From the NCBI GenBank assembly GCA_964455095.1, contig CAYVUV010000377.1:1-15582 (forward strand): 15,582 bases of DNA. Reading direction: 5' to 3'. The notes under the pieces were generated by a model. It was not told the origin of the DNA. It worked only from the letters and a program-made list of their open reading frames with translations, and did no database searches. Below are positions 8,809-15,582 of the stretch, piece by piece. The translations under genes and the position numbers were made by a program. Numbering within the stretch: position 1 is the first letter of the stretch; each line of letters begins with the position of its first letter. The stretch comes from CAYVUV01 sp964455095. GTDB taxonomy: Bacteria; Desulfobacterota; Binatia; HRBIN30; CADEER01.

Positions 8809-8817
8809 GGTCCACAG
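8809..8817. repeat. Right 9-base direct repeat (candidate target-site duplication)
   Basis: GGTCCACAG is an exact copy of 8626-8634 in direct orientation, abutting the right end of element B. Confidence 0.6.
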
Positions 8818-8832
8818 AAGAACCCCGCCCCG

Positions 8833-8872
8833 TGCTTCGACGGGCTCATGCTTCGACGGGCTCAGCGTGAGC
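8833..8872. repeat. Tandem 16-base repeat with short palindrome
   Basis: TGCTTCGACGGGCTCA occurs twice back to back (8833-8848 and 8849-8864). The second copy runs into GCTCA-GCG-TGAGC (8860-8872), a 5-bp hairpin. Similar CTTCGACGGGCTCAGCGTGAGC strings are familiar to me as dispersed repeats in many high-GC bacterial genomes; that is recollection, not a search result. It lies 65 bases ahead of chrA and could affect its expression. Confidence 0.7.
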
Positions 8873-8937
8873 GGACCCCCGCCTCCATCAGACTCACCGT
8901 GCTTGCGCCTGCGTTCCGCGTCTGATTTGCACGCACG

Positions 8938-10242
8938 ATGTCACCGCCTGCCGTGTCGTTCCGCGAGGCGCTGCGCTTCTGGGTGAAGCTCGGCTTCATC
9001 TCGTTCGGCGGGCCGGCCGGGCAGATCGCGATCATGCACCGCGAGTTGGTCGAGCGCCGGCGCTGGATCTCGGAAGAGCGCTTTCTGCACGCGCTCAACT
9101 ACTGCATGCTGCTGCCGGGTCCGGAAGCGCAGCAGCTGGCGACGTACATCGGTTGGCTGTTGCACCGCACGCCCGGCGGGTTGGCCGCCGGCATATTCTT
9201 CGTGCTCCCCTCGATCTTCATCCTGCTCGGCCTGTCCTACGTCTACGCGGCGTACGGCCACGTGCCCGCCGTCGCCGGCGTCCTGCTGGGCTTCAAGCCG
9301 GCGGTGGTGGCCATCGTCATCGAGGCCGTAGTCAGGATCGGCGGACGGGCGCTCAAGCATCGACTGCACTACGCGATCGCCGCCGCGTCCTTCGCGGCGA
9401 TCTATTTCCTGCACGTGCCGTTTCCGCTCATCGTGCTCTCGGCAGGCGTAATCGGGTTGATCGCCAGCACGGGCGCGAGCGCACCAGTCGCCGCACGCGT
9501 CGGAGCCGCGCCGCGCGCCGCCGTGCTGGACGACGACGCACCGCTGCCGGACCACGCGCGGCCGGCGCGCGGGCGCGCGAGGCGGACACTGCTCACCGGA
9601 TTGATTCTGTGGGCCATGGTCCTGCTGCTGCTGATCGCCTGGCACGGCTGGGACGGCCTGCACACGCGGCTCTATCGCTTCTTCACCGTTGCCGCGCTGG
9701 TCACCTTCGGCGGCGCCTATTCGGTACTGGCCTACGTCACGCAGGCGGCGGTGCAGTCGTACGGATGGCTGACGCACGCGCAAGCGGTGGACGGACTGGC
9801 GCTGGCCGAGACCACGCCCGGTCCGCTGATCATGGTGCTGCAATTCGTCGGCTTCATCGCCGGCTGGAATCAGCCGGACGGCCTGGCGCCCGTTACCAGC
9901 GCGACCGTCGGCGCGCTGGTGACGACATACGCGACGTTTCTGCCCTGCTTCATTTTCATCTTCGTCGGGGCGCCGTACATCGAGGTCCTGCGCGGCAACG
10001 CGAATCTCACCGCCGCGCTGTCGGGCATCACCGCGGCCGTGGTCGGCGTGGTGCTCAACCTGGCATTGGTTTTCGGCGTCGCAGTGATCTGGCCGAACGG
10101 GTTCGCCGGAGGGCTGGACTGGATCGCGGTCGCCATGGCGCTGGCGGCCTTCGCGGCGCTGCAGCATTTCAAGCTCGATGTCCTCTGGGTCATCGCCGGG
10201 AGCGGCCTGATCGGCCTGATGCGCTCGTACATACAGGGGTAA
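8938..10242 (+). CDS. chrA: Chromate efflux transporter ChrA (long, two-domain)
   Basis: This 434-residue inner-membrane protein belongs to the CHR family, which exports chromate and protects against it and, in some members, sulfate imbalance. It is the long form made of two homologous halves. The signature FGGPAGQ (23-29) is echoed by FGGAYSVL (257-264), and LLPGPEAQQLATYIGW (58-73) is echoed by TTPGPLIMVLQFVGF (292-306). A hydrophilic linker rich in A, R and D (about 183-216) joins them. Many hydrophobic spans are visible, for example 83-103, 159-177, 219-234, 336-346 and 358-385. The length is typical of long CHR proteins. No Shine-Dalgarno is seen before the ATG. It is the first gene of a likely three-gene unit. 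Substrate is inferred from family; no chrB regulator gene is present. Confidence 0.93.
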   Translation: MSPPAVSFREALRFWVKLGFISFGGPAGQIAIMHRELVERRRWISEERFLHALNYCMLLPGPEAQQLATYIGWLLHRTPGGLAAGIFFVLPSIFILLGLSYVYAAYGHVPAVAGVLLGFKPAVVAIVIEAVVRIGGRALKHRLHYAIAAASFAAIYFLHVPFPLIVLSAGVIGLIASTGASAPVAARVGAAPRAAVLDDDAPLPDHARPARGRARRTLLTGLILWAMVLLLLIAWHGWDGLHTRLYRFFTVAALVTFGGAYSVLAYVTQAAVQSYGWLTHAQAVDGLALAETTPGPLIMVLQFVGFIAGWNQPDGLAPVTSATVGALVTTYATFLPCFIFIFVGAPYIEVLRGNANLTAALSGITAAVVGVVLNLALVFGVAVIWPNGFAGGLDWIAVAMALAAFAALQHFKLDVLWVIAGSGLIGLMRSYIQG

Positions 10243-10254
10243 ATCGATCGCAAG

Positions 10255-11454
10255 ATGGCCGACCGCCCGCTCATCTACGCCACCGCCTTCTTGCGCGCCC
10301 TCGCCGTCAGCATGGGCGCCGTGCTGCTCAGTCTTCACCTGACGCAGCTGCACATCTCGCCGGCGCAGATCGGCTTCATCGTCAGCGCCGGACTGGCGGG
10401 TTCCGCCGCCGTCACGTTGCTGGTGACGCTGGGCGCGCATCGCATCGGCCGGCGACGGCTGCTGATGGCGATCGCGCTGCTCTGTGCCGCCGGCGGCGCG
10501 GTCGTCGCGCTCGCCTCGCAGCCACTGGTCATCGCCGTGGCGGCGTTTCTCGGCATGCTCAACGGCATGGGCCGCGACCGCAGCGCCTCGGCCGTGGTCG
10601 AGCAGGCGATCCTGCCGGCGACGACGACCGACGCGGATCGCACGCGCGCCTTCGCCTGGTACAACGTCTTGCAAGATGCCGGGCACGCCCTCGGCGGCGC
10701 GCTGGCCGGGTTGCCGGTGCTGATCGAGCGCTACAGCGCGGCGGGCCCGATCGCCGCGACGCGCGGCGCGCTCGGACTCTATGCCGCATTGCTCGCCGCA
10801 ACTTTGGTGCTCTATGCGCGCCTGTCGCCGGCGATCGAGGTGGCGCCAACGGCCCGCCAACGAGTGACGCCGGAGAGCCGTCGCGTGCTGTGGCGCATCT
10901 CGTCGCTGTTCGCGCTCGACGCCGTCGCGGGCGGCTTTTTGACCACGACGTTGCTGGCCTATTTTTTCTTCGAGCGTTTCGGGGCCGGGCCCGTCGCCGT
11001 CGGCCTTCTCTTCTTCGGCGCGCGTGTCGCCAATGCGCTGTCGCACCTCGGCGCCGCCTGGCTGGCGCGGCGGCTGGGGTTGGTCAACACGATGGTGCTG
11101 ACGCATATCCCGTCCAGCCTGCTGTTGATGACCGTGCCCTTCGCCCCCAGCTTCGCCGTCGCGGCCGTCCTGTTTCTCATCCGCGAGGGGTTGGTCGAAA
11201 TGGACGTGCCGACGCGGCAGTCCTACGTCATGGCGGTCGTCAGGCCGGAGGAGCGCACGGTCGCCTCCGGCGTGACGCAGCTCGTGCGCCTGGTCGGCTG
11301 GGCCGTGGCGCCGGCTTTCGCCGGCCTGCTGATGCAGGACGGCTCATTCGCCTTGCCGCTGCTGGTCGGAGCGACAATGAAGATTGCCTACGACATCATG
11401 CTGTACTTCGCATTCCGCGGCATTGTCCCGCCGGAAGAGCGCTTGGTGGATTGA
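10255..11454 (+). CDS. MFS permease following chrA
   Basis: This 399-residue polytopic membrane protein has the twelve-helix layout of the major facilitator superfamily, two halves of about six hydrophobic spans. A motif-A-like loop GAHRIGRRRLL (60-70) sits between helices 2 and 3. The two halves show matching charged segments, GMGRDRSASAVVEQAILP (104-121) and EMDVPTRQSYVMAVV (315-329), the second followed by RPEERT (330-335). These resemble signatures of MFS drug or solute exporters, but I cannot name a substrate. The ATG lies 12 bases after the chrA stop with no clear Shine-Dalgarno, suggesting translation depends on readthrough from chrA. Location next to chrA hints at a role in metal or oxyanion handling; this is inference. 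Confidence 0.88.
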   Translation: MADRPLIYATAFLRALAVSMGAVLLSLHLTQLHISPAQIGFIVSAGLAGSAAVTLLVTLGAHRIGRRRLLMAIALLCAAGGAVVALASQPLVIAVAAFLGMLNGMGRDRSASAVVEQAILPATTTDADRTRAFAWYNVLQDAGHALGGALAGLPVLIERYSAAGPIAATRGALGLYAALLAATLVLYARLSPAIEVAPTARQRVTPESRRVLWRISSLFALDAVAGGFLTTTLLAYFFFERFGAGPVAVGLLFFGARVANALSHLGAAWLARRLGLVNTMVLTHIPSSLLLMTVPFAPSFAVAAVLFLIREGLVEMDVPTRQSYVMAVVRPEERTVASGVTQLVRLVGWAVAPAFAGLLMQDGSFALPLLVGATMKIAYDIMLYFAFRGIVPPEERLVD

Positions 11455-11487
11455 CCGAGCCACACTCCGCCAGTACCGTCCCGGTCG

Positions 11488-12996
<1,509 letters not shown>

Positions 12997-13000
12997 ACGC

Positions 13001-13879
13001 TCAGCGTTTGGGCTTCTTCACCGCACGGCGGCGTGGGGCGGAAGCCGTGCGGCCGGAGATCATGCGCCCGGCGGCGCTCATCCAGCCGATCAGCGCGTCG
13101 GTGGCGCCCGGAGCCAGGGCGCCGATCATCTCCAGCGTCCCCGCGCCGGGCGGCACCGAGATCTCGTGTAAGCGAAAGCGCAGGGCCAGCATGATCGCGG
13201 CGACGACCCATTCCGCCGGCATGTTGAACCGCTGTGGCCACTCGGGGATCAGCCCCTGCTCGCCGGCGCCTTGTGCCATCGGCGTGTCGACGACGCCGGG
13301 CATGACCAGGCCGACGTGCAAGCGGCTGCTGTCGACCTCGGTGCGCAGCGCTTCGGTCAGCCCGACCAGCGCGAACTTGGTCGCGCAGTAGCCGCCGAGC
13401 GGCGTCACGCCGCGGCGGCCGGCCAGCGACGCGACGTTGATGATCGCCCCGCGTTCCTGGCGCTGCATGCCGGGCAACACCGCCTGCATCATGGACAGCG
13501 CGCCGAACACGTTGACGCGCAGCATGGCCTCGAGATCCGCCGCCTTGAGGGCCAGGACGGTGGACGGAAGGAGGACACCGGCGTTGTTGATCAGCACATC
13601 GACGCGGTGCCAGGTGCGGCGCACGCGGCTCACGGCGGCGCGCGCCGCGCGCGCGTCACTCACATCGGCCGGCACCACCAGAGCGCGCCCGCCCTCGGCG
13701 CGAATGGCGGCGGCGACCTCCTCGAGCAGCGGGCGCCGACGCGCCACCAATGCCACGCGGGCGCCGCGGCGGGCAAAGGCAATCGCCGTCTCGCGGCCGA
13801 TACCGCTCGATGCCCCGGTCACCAGGACCACCTGGTCCACGAACGAACCGATCCACGGAATCATGCGTTCGAGCAACAT
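13001..13879 (-). CDS. Classical short-chain dehydrogenase/reductase
   Basis: This 292-residue NAD(P)-dependent oxidoreductase has a Rossmann fold. Cofactor motif TGASSGIG (21-28), ADVSD (71-75), LINNAG (96-101), N123, and the catalytic set S151, Y164 and K168 (GYCATK) are all present, so it should be active. Basic residues right after the first beta strand (ARRRP, 46-50) favour NADP over NAD, by family rules. The length exceeds the usual 250 by a C-terminal part of about 40 residues that ends in a very basic tail, RRRAVKKPKR (283-292). The ATG at 13879 is chosen because AGGGGAG lies four bases upstream; the frame stays open for 33 more codons, but those have no family match. It converges on the synthetase gene with a 4-base gap. 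The substrate cannot be told from the sequence. Confidence 0.92.
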   Translation of the reverse strand: MLLERMIPWIGSFVDQVVLVTGASSGIGRETAIAFARRGARVALVARRRPLLEEVAAAIRAEGGRALVVPADVSDARAARAAVSRVRRTWHRVDVLINNAGVLLPSTVLALKAADLEAMLRVNVFGALSMMQAVLPGMQRQERGAIINVASLAGRRGVTPLGGYCATKFALVGLTEALRTEVDSSRLHVGLVMPGVVDTPMAQGAGEQGLIPEWPQRFNMPAEWVVAAIMLALRFRLHEISVPPGAGTLEMIGALAPGATDALIGWMSAAGRMISGRTASAPRRRAVKKPKR

Positions 13880-13883
13880 CGCG

Positions 13884-13890
13884 CTCCCCT
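13884..13890 (-). promoter_or_regulatory. Ribosome binding site of the SDR gene (decides start)
   Basis: AGGGGAG lies on the minus strand, four bases before the ATG at 13879. It supports this start rather than an ATG 33 codons upstream. Confidence 0.7.
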
Positions 13891-13910
13891 GTCCCCATCG
13901 AGGTTGGAAG

Positions 13911-13916
13911 CCTATA
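13911..13916 (-). promoter_or_regulatory. Possible -10 box of the SDR gene
   Basis: TATAGG lies on the minus strand, 31 bases ahead of the start codon, in an otherwise very GC-rich stretch. The nearest -35-like hexamer (TTGCGG) is 19 bases further upstream, which is longer than ideal. A weak call. Confidence 0.25.
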
Positions 13917-14257
13917 CCACCAACCGCGCGCCGCGCCGCAACGCCCGGAAGCTCCCCGCATGGCGGGGCGAATGGCACCTGAAATCTGTGCGCAGCCGTG
14001 AAGATTCCACCGGCGTCGATTCCTCGACACCCCTGTTACAAGGCTGTCCATCGCTGTCCGCGCGACCCCTTCGATACTCCCCGTCGTCAGCCGGACGTAG
14101 TCGGCACACGGGTTGCAGTCGCCCCATGCGCCCGTGTTGGACGGCAGGCGTGGCCAGGTGCGGGGCGGAGAGGTCGAGGGTCGCGCAGTGCCAGTGGTGG
14201 TGAGGTGGTTGGGCCGGCGAGCGGGAGGCCGGTGGTCATCGACCGCCTGCTTCCCGC

Positions 14258-14275
14258 GCCGGGCCGGCTCCCGGC
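14258..14275 (-). terminator. Hairpin after the cnoX-like gene, possible terminator
   Basis: A perfect 6-bp GCCGGG/CCCGGC stem with a 6-base loop begins 13 bases beyond the stop codon on the minus strand. No T-run follows, so this is a weak or non-canonical terminator candidate. Confidence 0.35.
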
Positions 14276-14288
14276 GGATGGGCAGTGA

Positions 14289-15143
14289 CTAGCGGAACAG
14301 GACTTTGCCCAACTCCGAGCGATAGCGCTGGGTGGTCTCGTGCGCGGCGCCTAGCAGCTCGAAGATGTCGAGCATGGCCTTGCGCGCTCCGTCGTCGCGA
14401 AACGAGCGGTCGCGACTGACGATCTCCAGGTAGTGCTGCAGCGCCGTTTCGTAGTCGGTGCGCGCCGCCAGCGCTTGCGCCAGCTCGAAGCGCGCCGCCA
14501 CATCGGTCGGATTTGCGTCGACCATGGCTTGCAGCGCGCCGACGTCGACGGCTCCGGCCTGGCGAACGCGAATGGCTGCCGCCAGTCGATCGGCCTCTTG
14601 CCGCCACGGCGTGCCCGGGGCGACGCGTTCGATGAGCGCCACGGCCTCCGCGTCGTCGCCGCGCTCGGCCAGCAGCGCCGCCAATCCGACCAGGGCGCGG
14701 TCGCAGCGCGGTTCGGTCTCCAGCGCTTGCCGGTACGCCGCCTCGGCTTCCGCCAGCTTGCCCGCGGCGCGCAGCGCGTCGGCATCGGTGGCGATCAACT
14801 CGCCTTCGCTGGGCAGCAGACGGGCGAGGAACTCGCGCACTTGCGCCTCCGGCTGGGCGCCGACGAATTCGGCTACGACCTCGCCGTCGCGCAGGCCGAG
14901 GACCATGGGAATGCTCTGCGCGCCGGCGGCCGAGGCCAGGTTCGGGTTCTCGTCGACGTTCACCTTGGCAACGACGAAGGCGCCCTCGTGCTCGGTCGCC
15001 AAGCGCTCCAGGAGCGGTCCCAGCGTGCGACACGGACCACACCATGGCGCCCAGAAGTCGACCACCACGGGCACGGTCTTGGATCGCTCGACGACTTCGC
15101 GTTCGAAGTCGCGCTCGTTGATGTCGACAATCCACTCACTCAT
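14289..15143 (-). CDS. cnoX: Thioredoxin-TPR chaperedoxin, CnoX/YbbN family
   Basis: This 284-residue cytoplasmic protein has an N-terminal thioredoxin domain (about 1-110) with VVVDFWAPWCGPCRTLGPLL (active-site C35 and C38) and cis-proline P79 in SIPMVLG. A C-terminal helical domain of tetratricopeptide-type repeats follows (about 117-284; for example AEAEAAYRQALETEP at 131-145, and FELAQALAARTDYETALQHY further on). Family members hold unfolding proteins during oxidative stress and pass them to chaperones such as GroEL. E. coli YbbN has lost the first cysteine (SxxC), whereas this protein keeps CGPC and should also act as a thiol-disulfide reductase; that is inferred from the motif. The length matches YbbN (about 284). 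The ATG at 15143 fits the domain start but has no good Shine-Dalgarno. A 7-bp inverted repeat lies just upstream. Plain thioredoxin is excluded by the TPR part. Confidence 0.88.
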   Translation of the reverse strand: MSEWIVDINERDFEREVVERSKTVPVVVDFWAPWCGPCRTLGPLLERLATEHEGAFVVAKVNVDENPNLASAAGAQSIPMVLGLRDGEVVAEFVGAQPEAQVREFLARLLPSEGELIATDADALRAAGKLAEAEAAYRQALETEPRCDRALVGLAALLAERGDDAEAVALIERVAPGTPWRQEADRLAAAIRVRQAGAVDVGALQAMVDANPTDVAARFELAQALAARTDYETALQHYLEIVSRDRSFRDDGARKAMLDIFELLGAAHETTQRYRSELGKVLFR

Positions 15144-15156
15144 GGCGTGCGCCGGG

Positions 15157-15177
15157 CTGCTGATCGAACGTCAGCAG
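15157..15177. promoter_or_regulatory. Inverted repeat upstream of the cnoX-like gene
   Basis: CTGCTGA and TCAGCAG form a perfect 7-bp inverted repeat with a 7-base spacer, ending 13 bases before the start codon. It could be an operator or a leader hairpin. Promoter elements near it are not clear by eye. Confidence 0.35.
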
Positions 15178-15241
15178 ACCTATCGCAACCGAGCGGGGTT
15201 GGAAAGCTGGGTCGCGGGGTGCGGCCCGGGAGCAAGTGAGG

Positions 15242-15272
15242 GCGGGCGGGGAGGACATGCCTCCCCGCCCGC
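15242..15272 (-). terminator. Perfect 13-bp hairpin after the small membrane protein gene
   Basis: GCGGGCGGGGAGG and its exact complement flank a 5-base loop, starting 13 bases past the stop codon of the small gene. The stem is strong, but the minus strand continues CCTCACTTGCTCC without a T-run. It most likely ends or attenuates the small-gene transcript before the cnoX-like gene. Confidence 0.6.
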
Positions 15273-15285
15273 GGTTGTGACGGGC

Positions 15286-15498
15286 TCAGGCCGCGACCTG
15301 GTGCAGCGGCTTGCCACCGCCGATCGGGGCCAGAATCGGCCGCGGACGCTTGGCGACCTGGTACCGCGCCCGCAGCGCCAGGACCGCCAACACCGTGCAG
15401 ATCACTGCCGCCGCCAGCACCATGCTGTTCGCTCCGATTCCACTGGGCCACGTCATCTCCAGTGGGATCGGCGCGCCGTACGGAATGATTGAAACCAT
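15286..15498 (-). CDS. Small single-pass membrane protein, unrecognised
   Basis: A 70-residue protein that I do not recognise. It has a short N-terminal part rich in P, G and I (1-24), one clear hydrophobic span (SMVLAAAVICTVLAVLAL, about 25-42), then a basic and proline/glycine-rich tail (RARYQVAKRPRPILAPIGGG and onward). The positive charges after the span suggest the C-terminus is cytoplasmic. Coding is supported by GGAGGTGA six bases before the ATG, the best Shine-Dalgarno in the window, and by a strong hairpin right after the stop. It is upstream of the cnoX-like gene on the same strand but separated by that hairpin and 142 bases, so probably independent. It has no catalytic or metal-binding motif, and no function is proposed. 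Confidence 0.7.
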   Translation of the reverse strand: MVSIIPYGAPIPLEMTWPSGIGANSMVLAAAVICTVLAVLALRARYQVAKRPRPILAPIGGGKPLHQVAA

Positions 15499-15501
15499 GT
15501 G

Positions 15502-15509
15502 TCACCTCC
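15502..15509 (-). promoter_or_regulatory. Strong ribosome binding site of the small membrane protein
   Basis: GGAGGTGA lies on the minus strand with six bases between GGAGG and the ATG. This near-perfect match is the main evidence that the 70-residue frame is a real gene. Confidence 0.8.
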
Positions 15510-15515
15510 ATCATG

Positions 15516-15555
15516 GCCCGCGCGTCCCACTCTCTCGAGAGCAGCTCGCGCGGGC
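15516..15555. promoter_or_regulatory. Inverted repeat with nested palindrome in the small-gene leader
   Basis: GCCCGCGCG and CGCGCGGGC form a perfect 9-bp inverted repeat with a 22-base spacer. The spacer contains CTCTCGAGAG (15532-15541), a perfect palindrome. It ends six bases before the Shine-Dalgarno of the small gene, so it could be a structured leader or a double operator. Function is inferred. Confidence 0.45.
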
Positions 15556-15561
15556 TTACAG

Positions 15562-15582
15562 GGCGACCGCGATGCGGTCGCC
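15562..15582. terminator. Perfect 9-bp hairpin at the window edge
   Basis: GGCGACCGC, a 3-base loop and GCGGTCGCC end exactly at the last base. The stem may continue outside the window. It could be a terminator of a gene further right or part of the leader of the small gene; no T-run is seen on the minus strand. Confidence 0.35.

Larger units (their letters stand above)
8587..8937. other. Divergent intergenic region between recC and chrA
   Basis: These 351 bases separate the divergently transcribed recC and chrA. They hold the recC ribosome binding site, mobile-like element B with its flanking 9-base duplications (8626-8817) and a tandem 16-base repeat (8833-8864). I see no protein-coding gene: the short frames here translate the repeats. 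Promoters for both genes are expected here but none is clear by eye. Confidence 0.7.
13880..14288. other. Gene-poor stretch between SDR and cnoX-like gene
   Basis: These 409 bases hold the SDR ribosome binding site and possible promoter at one end and a terminator-like hairpin of the cnoX-like gene at the other. A CCCCGC-ATG-GCGGGG hairpin lies at 13954-13968. The short frames present show no family features, membrane span or ribosome site that would support a gene. I see nothing else definite. Confidence 0.6.

Noticed and set aside
8652..8870. 72-codon plus-strand frame across element B
   Set aside because: It translates the inverted repeat and the tandem repeat (strings such as LSRRERN); spurious proteins from such repeats are common.
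8941..11106. 721-codon open frame on the minus strand opposite chrA and the MFS gene
   Set aside because: Its composition is low-complexity R/Q/D/H/A, it spans two real genes and has no recognisable domain; an antisense shadow.
13954..13968. CCCCGC-ATG-GCGGGG hairpin as a terminator
   Set aside because: The stem is short, no T-run lies on either side, and it sits upstream of the SDR gene rather than after a stop codon.

Overview
The window is a strongly GC-rich bacterial chromosome segment made almost entirely of housekeeping and accessory protein genes. Overlapping start and stop codons, Shine-Dalgarno sites in front of several genes, and a full recC-recB-recD set point to a Gram-negative, proteobacteria-like lineage. 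Examples would be a soil or aquatic gamma/delta-proteobacterium or a related candidate phylum. The exact taxon cannot be fixed from this sequence. I saw no tRNA, rRNA, CRISPR array, phage genes or transposase.

Region 1 (1-8586): a tightly packed minus-strand operon, recC > recB > recD, encodes the RecBCD helicase-nuclease for double-strand-break repair. Both junctions are 4-base overlaps (GTGA and ATGA), and recB starts with GTG behind an AGGAGG site. Helicase and nuclease motifs are intact in RecB, and helicase motifs are intact in RecD. The operon is bracketed by two related inverted-repeat elements, one just after the recD stop (about 26-189) and one 40 bases ahead of the recC start (about 8635-8808). 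The second has near-perfect terminal inverted repeats and a 9-base direct duplication, so it looks like a small non-autonomous mobile element.

Region 2 (8938-12996, plus strand): a chromate transporter of the long two-domain ChrA type, an MFS permease 12 bases downstream, and an ACSF3/MatB-like acyl-CoA (possibly malonyl-CoA) synthetase 33 bases further on. The spacing suggests co-transcription. A metal/oxyanion efflux role for the first gene is well supported; a functional link to the other two is only inferred from position.

Region 3 (13001-15498, minus strand): a classical short-chain dehydrogenase convergent with the synthetase (4-base gap), a 409-base stretch without a recognisable gene, and a thioredoxin-TPR chaperedoxin of the CnoX/YbbN type that keeps a redox-active CGPC motif. 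Last is a 70-residue single-pass membrane protein that I do not recognise. It has the clearest Shine-Dalgarno in the window, two strong hairpins upstream and a perfect 13-bp hairpin downstream.

I did not find a convincing new multi-gene system. The best leads are the mobile-element-like repeats bracketing recCBD, the divergent Chi-contact residues in RecC, and the small membrane protein with its structured flanks.
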